From JAITWN01 sp964546765 (lineage in GTDB: Bacteria > Pseudomonadota > Gammaproteobacteria > SZUA-140), in NCBI GenBank assembly GCA_964546765.1, contig CAZJKV010000003.1:1-51330 (forward strand): 51,330 bases of DNA, written 5' to 3'. The notes under the pieces were generated by a model, which saw only the letters and a list, made by a program, of their open reading frames with translations, was not told where the DNA came from and searched no databases. This document shows, in pieces, positions 6,663 to 14,904 of this stretch (position 1 is the stretch's first letter; the number at the start of each line of letters is the position of its first letter). A program made the translations under genes and the position numbers.

Positions 6663-9600
6663 ATGGAGCAGCAAGCCCATCTTCGTGTCGTTTCCACCCC
6701 CGCTACCGAAATCCCGCTGCAGACCGCTTCCCAGGACATCTGGGACAAGAAATACCGCCTGAAGACCAAGGACGGGCGGATCCTCGACCAGACCATCGAC
6801 GATACCTTCAAGCGGATCGCGCGCGCGCTGTCCGAGGTCGAGGAGTCCGCGGAGAAACGCGAGCGGTGGTACGAGCAGTTCCTGTGGGCGCTGCGCCACG
6901 GCGCGATCCCGGCCGGCCGCATCGTCTCGAACGCCGGCGCGCTCGAGCACAAGCCGGCGACGTCGACGATCAACTGCACGGTGTCCGGCACGATCGAGGA
7001 CTCGATGGACGGGATCCTGAGGCGGGTGCACGAGGCGGGGCTGACGCTGAAGGCTGGTTGTGTCGCGCCGGACACGAAGGTGATCACGGAGCGGGGCGTC
7101 GTCACGGCCCGGTGTGCCGTGGAAGAGCGTCACGCCTCGATGCTCTGCTACGACCGCGACAGCGGACGTTTCGAGATGCGCGCGATCGAGCGCCACATGA
7201 CCACCCATGTGCCGCAGGCGGAAAACATCGAGATCGTGTCGAACGGCGTGGCGCTGAAGACCTCGATCAAGCACCCTGTGTTGGTCTTCCGGAATGATGA
7301 ACTCATCTATGTTCGCGCCGACGAGATCAATGCGAACGATGCCCTGGTCCACCATGCCTTCCTCTGGCAGGCCGACGAGTCACAGGCGGCCGAGGCGTGG
7401 TTCACGGGCGCGCATCTCGGCGACGGCAGCGCCTATGAAAAACGTTTCGAATACCACCCGGCCAGAAAGGCCTGGGCCACGAAGGCGCGCGCGGCAGGTC
7501 GCCGCCTCGTGTTCAAGATCCGCGCCGCGGAGCGGGAAGTGGTCGAGCGTTATGCCACCTTCTTCAATGCCTTCTGCGGCTCGCGGGCGAAGGTCGTCGC
7601 GGCAGCGACGCCGAACGGCACGCCGATATGGGATTACACCGTCTCCAGTTTCGAGGCGAGCCGGGCGGCCAGCCTGATCGATAACCAGACCGGGAAGAAG
7701 AGCGCCGACCTGCACGTCCCGGCCTGGATCTCGGCGCATCCCGACAGGCATTTCCTTCCCTTCCTCGCGGGCCTCATCGATACCGACGGCACTGTCGGCA
7801 AGGAGACCGGCAGTGTATGGATCGCGATGCAGAACCCGTCGTTCGCCGAACAGCTGAAGACCCTGCTCGGCATGTTCGGCGTATATGGCGCGATTACTAT
7901 ACGGAAGCCGCGCGAACATCACTACCACGGCAAGCTCATCCGCGACGCCGGCGGCGCGATGCTGAAGATCAGCGATTCAGCGTTTCTGGCCCGCGTCGCC
8001 GCGTACATGGCGGACAGCGGCAAGCGCGGCCGCATCACCAACCATGCGACGACGTCCGGACAGTACGACCGCTACCGGATGCCCGCGCGACTTTCGGAGG
8101 CATTGAGCGCCGAAGCGGACCGGCTCGGTCATCGCGAGCGGCAGACGCTCGGCTTCTATCACGGCTATCACCGCAAGGAGACGATCAGCCGGGTCTGGAT
8201 CGATCGCTGGAGCGAGCGTTTCCCGCATCTGCGCCCGCTGCTCGACTTCGCCCGCACACTGCGTCCAGTCGAGGCGATTCACCGCAACCTGGACATCGGC
8301 GAGACCTTCTACGACTTCACCGTCGAAAAGCACCACAACTACCTTGCCGGCGAGAACGGCTTCATGGTCATCCATAACTGCGGCATCGGCTATGACTTTT
8401 CGACGCTGCGCCCGCGTGGCGGCTATGTCTCCGGCGCCGGCGCCTATACCTCCGGGCCGATGTCGTTCATGGATATCTACGACAAGATGTGCTTCACGGT
8501 GTCGTCGGCCGGCGGGCGGCGCGGCGCGCAGATGGGCACCTTCGACATCGGCCATCCCGACGTCATCGATTTCATTCGCGCGAAGCGCGAAAACGGCCGG
8601 CTGCGCCAGTTCAACCTGTCGCTGCTGATCACCGACGAGTTCATGCACGCGGTGAAGAACGACCAGCAGTGGCGGCTCGCGTTCCCGCTGCCGGCGCGCG
8701 TGGCCGAGAGCGGCGAGATCGACCTCAACGATCCCGACAAGGTCGTGTGGCGCGAGTGGCCGATCACCAAGGGCTATCTCGTCAACGAGGCCGGCCTCGT
8801 CGCCTGCAAGGTCGAGCGCATGATCAAGGCGCGCCGCCTGTGGGACCTGATCATGACCTCGACCTACGACTTCGCCGAACCGGGCTTCATCCTGATCGAC
8901 AAGTACAACGAGATGAACAACAACTGGTTCTGCGAGAACATCCGCGCGACCAATCCTTGCGTAACCGCGGACACCTGGGTGCAGACGGCACACGGCCCGC
9001 GCCAGGTCGGCGAACTGGTCGGTACATCGTTTCTTGCCCGTGTCGACGGCGAGGACCATGCGACCGGCCCCGAAGGCTTCTTCAAGACCGCCGACAAGGC
9101 GGTCGTGCGCATCACCACACGCGAGGGCTATCAGCTGCGCCTGACCGATGATCATCGCGTGCGCCGTGTGACGCGTTTCACGCGGTATATCACCGATACC
9201 GAGTGGTGTGCCGCGGGAGATCTCCGTCCCGGCGACCGCGTGTTGCTGAACGATCATCGCTCGAATCCCGCGTGGCCAGGCGCGTATGGCAAGAACGAGG
9301 GCTACCTGATCGGACTCCTTGTCGGCGATGGCACGCTGAAGCGCGACGCCGCCGTATTGTCGGTCTGGATGCCGGCCGCAGCCGTAAACGGAACACCGGT
9401 CTCGACCGGCGTGGACGGCGTCATGGCGCGCGCCCTCGCCGCCTGTGAGAGCTTGCGTACGCGCGCCGACTTCACCGGCTGGCGCGAAGTCACCGGCCGT
9501 AACGAATACCGCCTGAGCGCCGCGGCGATCAAGCATCTGGCAGACGAACTCGAACTTGCGCCCGGCCGCAAGACCGTGACACCGGCAATCGAGCGTACAT

Positions 9601-11264
9601 CCAGCGAGTTCGCACGCGGCTTCCTGCGCGGTCTGTTCGACAGCGACGGCTCGGTACAGGGGGCTCAGGACAAGGGCGTCAGCGTGCGCCTCGCGCAATC
9701 GGATGCCGAACTGCTGGAGGCGGTGCAGCGCATGCTGCTCCGGCTCGGCATCGCCTCGACGATCCACCGCGATCGTCGTCCGGCCGGCATGCGGCGCCTG
9801 CCCGACGACCAGGGCGGCATGGCCGAGTACCCGACTCGCGCGCAGCATGAGTTGCTGGTTTCGGGCGAGAATCTTGCGCGCTTCGCAGAACTCGTCGGTT
9901 TCTCTGATACATCCAAGGCCGCGCGTCTCGCCGACACGCTTGGACGCTATCACCGCCGTCTCAACCGTGAAAGGTTCACGGCGCGTATCGAGTCCGTAAC
10001 CGCAGACGGCTTCGAATCAGTGTTCGATGTGCAAGTACCGGGCATCAACACCTTCGATGCCAATGGACTGCACGCTCACAACTGCGGCGAGCAGGGCCTC
10101 CCGCCGTACGGCAGCTGTCTCCTGGGATCGATCAATCTCGCGAAGTTCGTGCGCGACCCGTTCACCGACAAGGCGCGCTTCGACTGGGACGAGTACCGCA
10201 AGGCCGTTGCGATCTTCACCCGCATGCTCGACAACGTCGTCGAGATCAACGGCCTGCCGCTGCCGCAGCAGCGCGACGAGATCGTGCGCAAGCGCCGCCA
10301 CGGCATGGGCTATCTCGGCCTCGGCTCGACGCTCGCGATGCTGCGCATGAAGTACGGCGACCCCGATTCGCTGGAGTTCACCGAGCGCGTCACCCGCGAG
10401 ATGGCGCTGGTCGGCTGGGAGACCGCGCTCGATCTCGCGCAGGAGAAGGGCCCGGCCCCAATCATGCTCGAAGAGTTCACCGTCACCGCCGAGATGCTGC
10501 GCAAGCGTCCGGAGATGGCGCGTGACGGCTACAGGATCGGCGACACGATCCAGGGCAAGGTACTGCACGCACGCTACAGCCGCTACATGCAGCGCATCGC
10601 CGGCGTCGCGCCCGAACTCGTGAACCTGCTCGCCGAGGTCGGCGCGCGCTTCACGCATCACAGCTCGATCGCGCCGACCGGCACGATCTCGCTGTCGCTC
10701 GCGAACAATGCCAGCAACGGCATCGAACCGAGTTTCGCGCATCACTACTATCGCAACGTGATCCGCGAGGGCCGCAAGAGCAAGGAGAAGATCGATGTCT
10801 ACTCCTACGAACTGCTCGCCTACCGCGAACGGATCAACCCCGGCGCGATACCGGGCTCCGACCAGCCCGAGGAGCAGCTGCCCGACTGGTTCGTCTCCGC
10901 CGACGACATCACGCCGAAGGCGCACGTCGACGTGCAGGCCGCAGCGCAGAAGTGGATCGATTCGTCGATCTCGAAGACCGCGAACGTACCGGGCGACTAC
11001 GACTACGAGGACTTCAAGGGCATCTATCTGTACGCCTACGAGCAGGACCTCAAGGGCTGCACGACCTTCCGCTTCAATCCGGAGGCATTCCAGGGCGTAC
11101 TGGTCAAGGAGAAGGACCTCGCGAACACGACCTACCGCTTCCAGCTCGAGGACGGCTCCGTCGTCGAGGCCCGCGGCAACGAGGAGATCGAATATGACGG
11201 CGAGACGCATTCCGCCGCGAATCTCTACGACGCCCTCAAGGAAGGCTATTACGGCAAGTACTGA
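6663..11264 (+). CDS. nrdJ: class II (adenosylcobalamin-dependent) ribonucleotide reductase, large part NrdJa, with two inteins
   Basis: A 1533-residue precursor. Removing the two inteins (133-572 and 766-1140) leaves 718 residues, normal for NrdJa. The enzyme makes deoxyribonucleotides with a B12-derived radical and needs no oxygen. Extein landmarks: C105 in INCTVSG (redox cysteine), GIGYDFSTLRPRGGY after intein 1, NP-CGE around intein 2 (C1141 is the thiyl-radical cysteine, E1143 the partner), C1152 in GSCLLGSINLA (second redox cysteine) and APTGTISLS. There is no C-terminal redox cysteine pair; that lies in the next gene, as in the split NrdJa/NrdJb of P. aeruginosa. AAGGAG at 6646-6651 supports ATG 6663. 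No cobalamin riboswitch was recognised upstream. Confidence 0.95.
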   Translation: MEQQAHLRVVSTPATEIPLQTASQDIWDKKYRLKTKDGRILDQTIDDTFKRIARALSEVEESAEKRERWYEQFLWALRHGAIPAGRIVSNAGALEHKPATSTINCTVSGTIEDSMDGILRRVHEAGLTLKAGCVAPDTKVITERGVVTARCAVEERHASMLCYDRDSGRFEMRAIERHMTTHVPQAENIEIVSNGVALKTSIKHPVLVFRNDELIYVRADEINANDALVHHAFLWQADESQAAEAWFTGAHLGDGSAYEKRFEYHPARKAWATKARAAGRRLVFKIRAAEREVVERYATFFNAFCGSRAKVVAAATPNGTPIWDYTVSSFEASRAASLIDNQTGKKSADLHVPAWISAHPDRHFLPFLAGLIDTDGTVGKETGSVWIAMQNPSFAEQLKTLLGMFGVYGAITIRKPREHHYHGKLIRDAGGAMLKISDSAFLARVAAYMADSGKRGRITNHATTSGQYDRYRMPARLSEALSAEADRLGHRERQTLGFYHGYHRKETISRVWIDRWSERFPHLRPLLDFARTLRPVEAIHRNLDIGETFYDFTVEKHHNYLAGENGFMVIHNCGIGYDFSTLRPRGGYVSGAGAYTSGPMSFMDIYDKMCFTVSSAGGRRGAQMGTFDIGHPDVIDFIRAKRENGRLRQFNLSLLITDEFMHAVKNDQQWRLAFPLPARVAESGEIDLNDPDKVVWREWPITKGYLVNEAGLVACKVERMIKARRLWDLIMTSTYDFAEPGFILIDKYNEMNNNWFCENIRATNPCVTADTWVQTAHGPRQVGELVGTSFLARVDGEDHATGPEGFFKTADKAVVRITTREGYQLRLTDDHRVRRVTRFTRYITDTEWCAAGDLRPGDRVLLNDHRSNPAWPGAYGKNEGYLIGLLVGDGTLKRDAAVLSVWMPAAAVNGTPVSTGVDGVMARALAACESLRTRADFTGWREVTGRNEYRLSAAAIKHLADELELAPGRKTVTPAIERTSSEFARGFLRGLFDSDGSVQGAQDKGVSVRLAQSDAELLEAVQRMLLRLGIASTIHRDRRPAGMRRLPDDQGGMAEYPTRAQHELLVSGENLARFAELVGFSDTSKAARLADTLGRYHRRLNRERFTARIESVTADGFESVFDVQVPGINTFDANGLHAHNCGEQGLPPYGSCLLGSINLAKFVRDPFTDKARFDWDEYRKAVAIFTRMLDNVVEINGLPLPQQRDEIVRKRRHGMGYLGLGSTLAMLRMKYGDPDSLEFTERVTREMALVGWETALDLAQEKGPAPIMLEEFTVTAEMLRKRPEMARDGYRIGDTIQGKVLHARYSRYMQRIAGVAPELVNLLAEVGARFTHHSSIAPTGTISLSLANNASNGIEPSFAHHYYRNVIREGRKSKEKIDVYSYELLAYRERINPGAIPGSDQPEEQLPDWFVSADDITPKAHVDVQAAAQKWIDSSISKTANVPGDYDYEDFKGIYLYAYEQDLKGCTTFRFNPEAFQGVLVKEKDLANTTYRFQLEDGSVVEARGNEEIEYDGETHSAANLYDALKEGYYGKY
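7059..8378 (+). mobile_element. intein 1 in NrdJa with LAGLIDADG homing endonuclease
   Basis: 440 in-frame residues (133-572) beginning CVAPDTKVIT and ending GENGFMVIHN, followed by extein Cys573. Splicing landmarks: N-terminal Cys, block B around TSIKHPVLV, block F around VEKHHNYLAGENG, and the terminal His-Asn. The endonuclease has both helices with acidic residues, GAHLGDG and LAGLIDTDG, so it looks intact. Joining the flanks restores LTLKAG-CGIGYDFS, the uninterrupted NrdJ sequence. Confidence 0.93.
8958..10082 (+). mobile_element. intein 2 in NrdJa with LAGLIDADG homing endonuclease
   Basis: 375 in-frame residues (766-1140) beginning CVTADTWVQT and ending FDANGLHAHN. Block B has the canonical TDDH. 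The endonuclease motifs LIGLLVGDG and LRGLFDSDG are both intact. Joining the flanks restores IRATNP-CGEQGLPPYGS. The +1 extein cysteine that the splicing chemistry needs is therefore also the thiyl-radical cysteine of the reductase. Confidence 0.93.
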
Positions 11265-11281
11265 TCATTCGGAGAGAGAAC

Positions 11282-11968
11282 ATGCCCATCAGGATCGACA
11301 GCAAGATCGTCAGCTACGAGGTTGCGAAGGAGGAGGATGACGAAAAAGGCGGCATGGAAGCCGCCGCTACGCCATCGAACATCGTTCACATGCACGAGCG
11401 GCTCGAGCGGCCGGACATGCTGCTCGGCTCGACCTACAAGGTCAAGACGCCGCTGACCGAGCACGCGCTCTATGTCACCATCAACGACATCGTGCTGAAT
11501 CCCGGCACCGAGCACGAGCTCAGGCGGCCCTTCGAGGTCTTCATCAACTCAAAGAACATGGATCACTTCCAGTGGATCGTCGCGCTGACGCGCATCGTCT
11601 CGGCGGTGTTCCGCAAGGGCGGCGACGTGACCTTCCTGGTCGAGGAGCTGCGCTCGGTGTTCGATCCGCGCGGCGGCTACTTCAAGAAGGGCGGCAAGTT
11701 CATGCCGTCGCTGGTCGCCGAGATCGGCGACGTCATCGAAAACCATCTGCGATTCATAGGGATGCTCAAGGGCGAGCGCCTCGACGAGCACCAGAAGGCC
11801 TATGTCGAGACCAAGCGGCGCGAATTCGAACAGTCCGCCGCCGTCAGCGCCGAAACCTCCGGCTTTCCGGATGGCGCACAGCTCTGTATCAAGTGCCAGA
11901 CCCGGGCCATGATCCAGCTGGACGGCTGCCTGACCTGCCTGAATTGCGGCGAGTCGAAATGCGGCTGA
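11282..11968 (+). CDS. nrdJb: class II ribonucleotide reductase, small part NrdJb (TSCPD domain, redox tail)
   Basis: A 228-residue protein starting 17 bases after nrdJa, as in the two-gene class II reductase of P. aeruginosa. Residues about 45-165 form a TSCPD-type domain (LYVTINDIV, PFEVFINSKN, GGDVTFLVEELRSVFDPRGG). The C-terminus is cysteine rich: C202, C205, C216, C219, C222 and C227, with a final CGESKC that probably re-reduces the active site. GGAGAG lies 5 bases before the ATG. It is surely co-transcribed with nrdJa. Needed together with NrdJa for activity (known for the family). Confidence 0.88.
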   Translation: MPIRIDSKIVSYEVAKEEDDEKGGMEAAATPSNIVHMHERLERPDMLLGSTYKVKTPLTEHALYVTINDIVLNPGTEHELRRPFEVFINSKNMDHFQWIVALTRIVSAVFRKGGDVTFLVEELRSVFDPRGGYFKKGGKFMPSLVAEIGDVIENHLRFIGMLKGERLDEHQKAYVETKRREFEQSAAVSAETSGFPDGAQLCIKCQTRAMIQLDGCLTCLNCGESKCG

Positions 11969-12016
11969 GCACCACCCGGAGGCACGAAAAAGAGATCGGT
12001 GAAGGCCGTTTCGTGA

Positions 12017-12022
12017 TATAAT
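12017..12022 (+). promoter_or_regulatory. candidate -10 element of the 12072 gene
   Basis: A perfect TATAAT in GATATAATTC, about 50 bases before the start codon. The -35 region is poor. Confidence 0.35.
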
Positions 12023-12071
12023 TCACACTGTAGTACATGCTGTCCCGGTGCACTCGAGAGAGGAGCCATAT

Positions 12072-12305
12072 ATGTCAGTCAAGCAGAAGCCTGTGGTCGG
12101 CAACTGGTACATGAACCTGAGCGGCCAACTGATCAAGGTGTGGGCGCTCGGTTATTCCGCCGGTCGGGTCAGGAAGGTCGTCATCGAATACCTGAATGGC
12201 AAGCGCAGGATCATCGGGATCGGTGACTGGTGGTCGATGGACCTCGAGGTGCACCTGTACCGTGCGACGCGCCGGCAACGTAACGGCGAAGAGCTGCACC
12301 GCTGA
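12072..12305 (+). CDS. small hypothetical protein (77 aa)
   Basis: A short basic protein, VGNWYMNLSGQLIKVW at the N-terminus and GDWWSMDLEVHLYR later, looking like a single small beta-barrel domain. It has no signal peptide, membrane segment or metal motif. AGGAG at 12061-12065 lies 6 bases before the ATG, and it has its own -10 candidate and a strong terminator, so it is probably a real single-gene unit. I do not recognise its family with confidence; the VGxWY-G-V layout recalls small DUF proteins of sulfur-oxidising gammaproteobacteria. Confidence 0.65.
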   Translation: MSVKQKPVVGNWYMNLSGQLIKVWALGYSAGRVRKVVIEYLNGKRRIIGIGDWWSMDLEVHLYRATRRQRNGEELHR

Positions 12306-12309
12306 ACTG

Positions 12310-12363
12310 AAAGGGGTCAGTACCCTTTTCCCGTGACGGGAAAAGGGTACTGACCCCTTTTTG
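12310..12363 (+). terminator. 24-bp perfect inverted repeat with T-run (REP-like terminator)
   Basis: Arms 12310-12333 and 12337-12360 are perfectly complementary over 24 bases with a 3-base loop (TGA), followed by further T residues. The core GGGGTCAGTACCC resembles the hairpin at 32748-32776. It should end transcription of the small gene at 12305 and may belong to a dispersed palindrome family. Confidence 0.75.
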
Positions 12364-12539
12364 ATGCCTTTCCTGTCCATATACGGACACCGTCAACTTG
12401 CTTTTTCTTCAATAACCACCGGTACTTGTCAGTTATTTCCGGGCCGGATTCGCTTGACCCTGCCAGCCTGCTTGGCCATAATCCGCAGGGTTGTAAGTCC
12501 CGGTCAATTCAGGGGCATATCCCGGGTAAGGAGAAGATG

Positions 12540-12866
12540 ATGAAAGTACAATTTGTAGGACTGGCGGCCGGCGCTGCCTTGATGCTCGGCGCAGGACAGG
12601 CCACTGCAGACCTCGACCTGGCCAGGTCCTCCGGCTGCATGGCCTGCCATGCGATCGATACCAAGGTCGTCGGACCCTCGTGGAAGGATGTCAACGCGCG
12701 TTATGCCGGCGAGGCGGGGGCGAGTGAAATCCTGTTCGAGAAGATCAAGATGGGCGGTCGCGGCAACTGGACCGACGTCACCGGCGGCGTGCCGATGCCG
12801 CCCTATTCCCCCCGCGTGTCGGATGAGGACATCACGAAGCTCGTCGATTTCGTGCTGAACATGTGA
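12540..12866 (+). CDS. cytochrome c551/c552-like monoheme cytochrome (c8 type)
   Basis: A 108-residue exported protein with a signal peptide of about 22 residues (cleaved near ATA-DLDL). The heme motif is CMACH, and the Met ligand is in GVPMPPYSP. The size and layout match the small soluble cytochromes c551 that carry electrons to nitrite reductases or terminal oxidases in the periplasm. AAGGAG lies 6 bases before this ATG; another ATG sits one codon earlier. It converges on regA, the response regulator of a redox-type system. Its direct partner is not shown by the sequence. Confidence 0.9.
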   Translation: MKVQFVGLAAGAALMLGAGQATADLDLARSSGCMACHAIDTKVVGPSWKDVNARYAGEAGASEILFEKIKMGGRGNWTDVTGGVPMPPYSPRVSDEDITKLVDFVLNM

Positions 12867-12879
12867 TTATCGGGATCAG

Positions 12880-12922
12880 CGGGAATGAGAAAGCCGGCCT
12901 CGCGCCGGCTTTTTCATTCCCG
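12880..12922. terminator. bidirectional terminator between cytochrome c and regA
   Basis: AAAGCCGGC / GCCGGCTTT with a 5-base loop, extended by an outer CGGGAATGA / TCATTCCCG stem, and a T run on the plus strand. The hairpin overlaps the regA stop codon at 12914-12916. Confidence 0.8.
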
Positions 12923-13441
12923 CGCCGGGCGTTTCTGCAGCTTGCGCTGCAGCGTGCGGCGATGCATACCGAGGCGGCGCGCGGTCATCGAGATATTGCC
13001 GTCGCACTCCAGCAGGACCTTCTGGATATGCTCCCATTCGAGCCGGCTGACCGACATCGGGCGCAAGGCATGCGGTGTCGACACGTCGCCATCATCCCGT
13101 TCGAAGGCGCGAACGATGTCGTCGATCCCGGCCGGCTTGGTCAGATAATGCACCGCGCCGAGCTTGACCGCCTCTACCGCGGTCGCGATGCTCGCATAGC
13201 CGGTCAGCACGACGATCCGGATGTCACGCGACAGCGCGCTCAGATGTTCGACCAGCATCAGTCCGGAGGCATCCGGCAGACAGAGGTCGATCAGCGCAAA
13301 GCGGGGCCGGTGACGGGTCGCGGCCGCAAGTCCGGTGTCGATATCATGGGCGACTTCAACGTCGAAGCCGCGCCTGCGCAGGGCCTGCGCCAGGACTGAA
13401 CAGAACACCTCGTCGTCATCGACCAGCAGCAGCCTTTCCAT
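12914..13441 (-). CDS. regA: RegA/PrrA/RoxR-type response regulator
   Basis: A 175-residue two-domain regulator. Receiver (1-115): acidic pocket LLLVDDDE, phosphorylation site D52 (ALIDLCLPDASG), T80 and K102 (YLTKPA). A short linker leads to a Fis-type helix-turn-helix (134-170, ISMTARRLGMHRRTLQRKLQ). This layout is that of RegA/PrrA/ActR, which controls respiration, nitrogen, sulfur and carbon-fixation genes by redox state. ATG 13441 begins the receiver; an upstream in-frame extension is not needed. It overlaps the kinase gene by 26 bases, so the two are probably translationally coupled. Confidence 0.9.
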   Translation of the reverse strand: MERLLLVDDDEVFCSVLAQALRRRGFDVEVAHDIDTGLAAATRHRPRFALIDLCLPDASGLMLVEHLSALSRDIRIVVLTGYASIATAVEAVKLGAVHYLTKPAGIDDIVRAFERDDGDVSTPHALRPMSVSRLEWEHIQKVLLECDGNISMTARRLGMHRRTLQRKLQKRPARE

Positions 13442-14759
13442 CGGATCCGCCAGTTGATTTGAGCGACGCCGCGACGGCGCCACGGGCCGCGCGTTCCACC
13501 TTCAGACCAGCGAGCGGCAGTTCGACGCGGGTGCAGGCACCGCCACCCTCGCGATTGAACAGGTGCACCCGCCCTTGCATGCGTTCGATGACCGAATAGG
13601 CGAGATAGAGGCCGAGGCCGAGGCCTTCGTCGGGCCGCTTGGTCGAGAACACGGTCCTGCCTGCCGCGGACAGCGTCGTCGGGGCCAGACCCGCGCCGCG
13701 ATCACAGACCTCGAAGCACAGACGCGCGTCGTCCCACTCGGCATCGACCTCGATGCCTTCGCGTGAAGCGTCGGCGGCGTTGTTCAGGATGCTGGTCAGG
13801 GCGTGGCTGAGTGTCTGTTCGGCGACGACTTCTGGCGCCGGCGCAGGACCTTCGATCCTGACGGTCGCCGTGATGCCGGGACGAAGCTCCTGCCACTGGC
13901 GCAGCAGATCGTCGAGCCAGTCATCGAGGTGACGGCTCCGGCCGGCCGCGGCCTGACTCTGCCCGGCGGACATCGACAGCATCGCCAGGGTTTCCTTGCA
14001 ACGCCGGACCTGCTGCGTCAGTATCCTGGCCCGCGCGGCGAGTTCCGGATCGGTCGTCTTGTATTCCGCCTCGATCTCCCCGGCCAACAGACCGATGGTC
14101 CCGAGCGGTGTGCCGAGTTCATGCGCCGCGCCGGCCGCGAGCGTCCCGAGCGCGACGATCCGTTCGTCGCGCAGGGCATGTTCGCGACTCCGGGACAGCA
14201 GCCGGTCGCGCTCGCGCAGTGCCTGGCCCATGCGTGCGACGAAGGTCGCGATCAGGCCCGCGCTCAGCACGAAACCAGACCACATCCCGAGGATATGAAA
14301 GTCGAATTCCTGTGCATGGGTATGGGTCGCGAACGGCAGCGGGACAAAGATGAACAGCAGCAGCGTGTAGCACACCACGGTCAGCAGCGCGATGATCCAG
14401 GTATAGCGGCCCGGCAGCAGTGCGGCCGAGATCGTCAGCGGCAACAGGAACAACAGGGTCAGCGGATTCGTCGAACCGCCGGTCAGGTAGAGCAGGGCGG
14501 TCAACAGCAGGATGTCTATGACCAGCTGACTGAAGAACACCGGGTCCGGGATCTCGTCCCAGTCCCGCAGCCACCACCAGGTCGCGAGGCTGATCAGGAT
14601 CCACACCGAGATCACGGCCGTGATCGGGATCGCCCGCAACTCGAGCTCGAGTATCGACTGGACGAAATACAGCGCCCCGAGCCAGCCGGCGATCGCAATG
14701 CCCCGCAACAACAGCAGGCGGCGCAGGTTCAGGACGGCTGTAGTCGAAGATGGCGGCAT
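13416..14759 (-). CDS. regB: RegB/PrrB/RoxS-type redox sensor histidine kinase
   Basis: A 447-residue inner-membrane kinase with six predicted membrane segments (about 15-175). GGSTNPL (94-100) matches the RegB ubiquinone-sensing motif GGxxNPF except for its last residue. The H-box LAAGAAHELGTPLGTIGLL carries H213, and C254 (VRRCKETL) is in the position of the redox-active cysteine of RegB. The ATP-binding domain shows NNAADAS, DRGAGL and GLGLYLAY. It would autophosphorylate under reducing conditions and pass phosphate to the regulator encoded downstream. Regulon members are inferred; nirK and cytochrome genes in this window are candidates. Confidence 0.92.
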   Translation of the reverse strand: MPPSSTTAVLNLRRLLLLRGIAIAGWLGALYFVQSILELELRAIPITAVISVWILISLATWWWLRDWDEIPDPVFFSQLVIDILLLTALLYLTGGSTNPLTLLFLLPLTISAALLPGRYTWIIALLTVVCYTLLLFIFVPLPFATHTHAQEFDFHILGMWSGFVLSAGLIATFVARMGQALRERDRLLSRSREHALRDERIVALGTLAAGAAHELGTPLGTIGLLAGEIEAEYKTTDPELAARARILTQQVRRCKETLAMLSMSAGQSQAAAGRSRHLDDWLDDLLRQWQELRPGITATVRIEGPAPAPEVVAEQTLSHALTSILNNAADASREGIEVDAEWDDARLCFEVCDRGAGLAPTTLSAAGRTVFSTKRPDEGLGLGLYLAYSVIERMQGRVHLFNREGGGACTRVELPLAGLKVERAARGAVAASLKSTGGSDGKAAAGR

Positions 14760-14869
14760 GTCAGGGGTTCGGTCCGGTGACTCATCCTAACCCGGGACGG
14801 TGCGGGTGCGGCCTGGACGCGACATATCGCCGCAGCCCCCGTGGCCGGGAAACACACTGTTTCCGGAAT

Positions 14870-14899
14870 TGGACTAATTCAATAATGATAACTATTTGC
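14870..14899 (+). promoter_or_regulatory. candidate Fur box over a weak promoter
   Basis: Bases 14881-14899, AATAATGATAACTATTTGC, match 14 of 19 positions of the Fur consensus, ten of them contiguous. TGGACT (14870-14875), 17 bases, then TATTTG (14893-14898) is a weak but correctly spaced promoter whose -10 overlaps the box. The only plus-strand unit downstream is the candidate small RNA. Confidence 0.45.
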
Positions 14900-14904
14900 A
14901 TTTA

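Noticed and set aside
7977..9953. A 658-codon open frame on the minus strand inside nrdJ
   Set aside because: It lies wholly opposite the intein-bearing nrdJ frame, shows only low-complexity Arg/Asp/His-rich sequence typical of GC-rich antisense frames, and has no recognisable domain.
13803..14780. A 325-codon plus-strand frame opposite regB
   Set aside because: The sequence is Arg/Gln-rich and repetitive with no domain, while regB on the other strand has every kinase motif.
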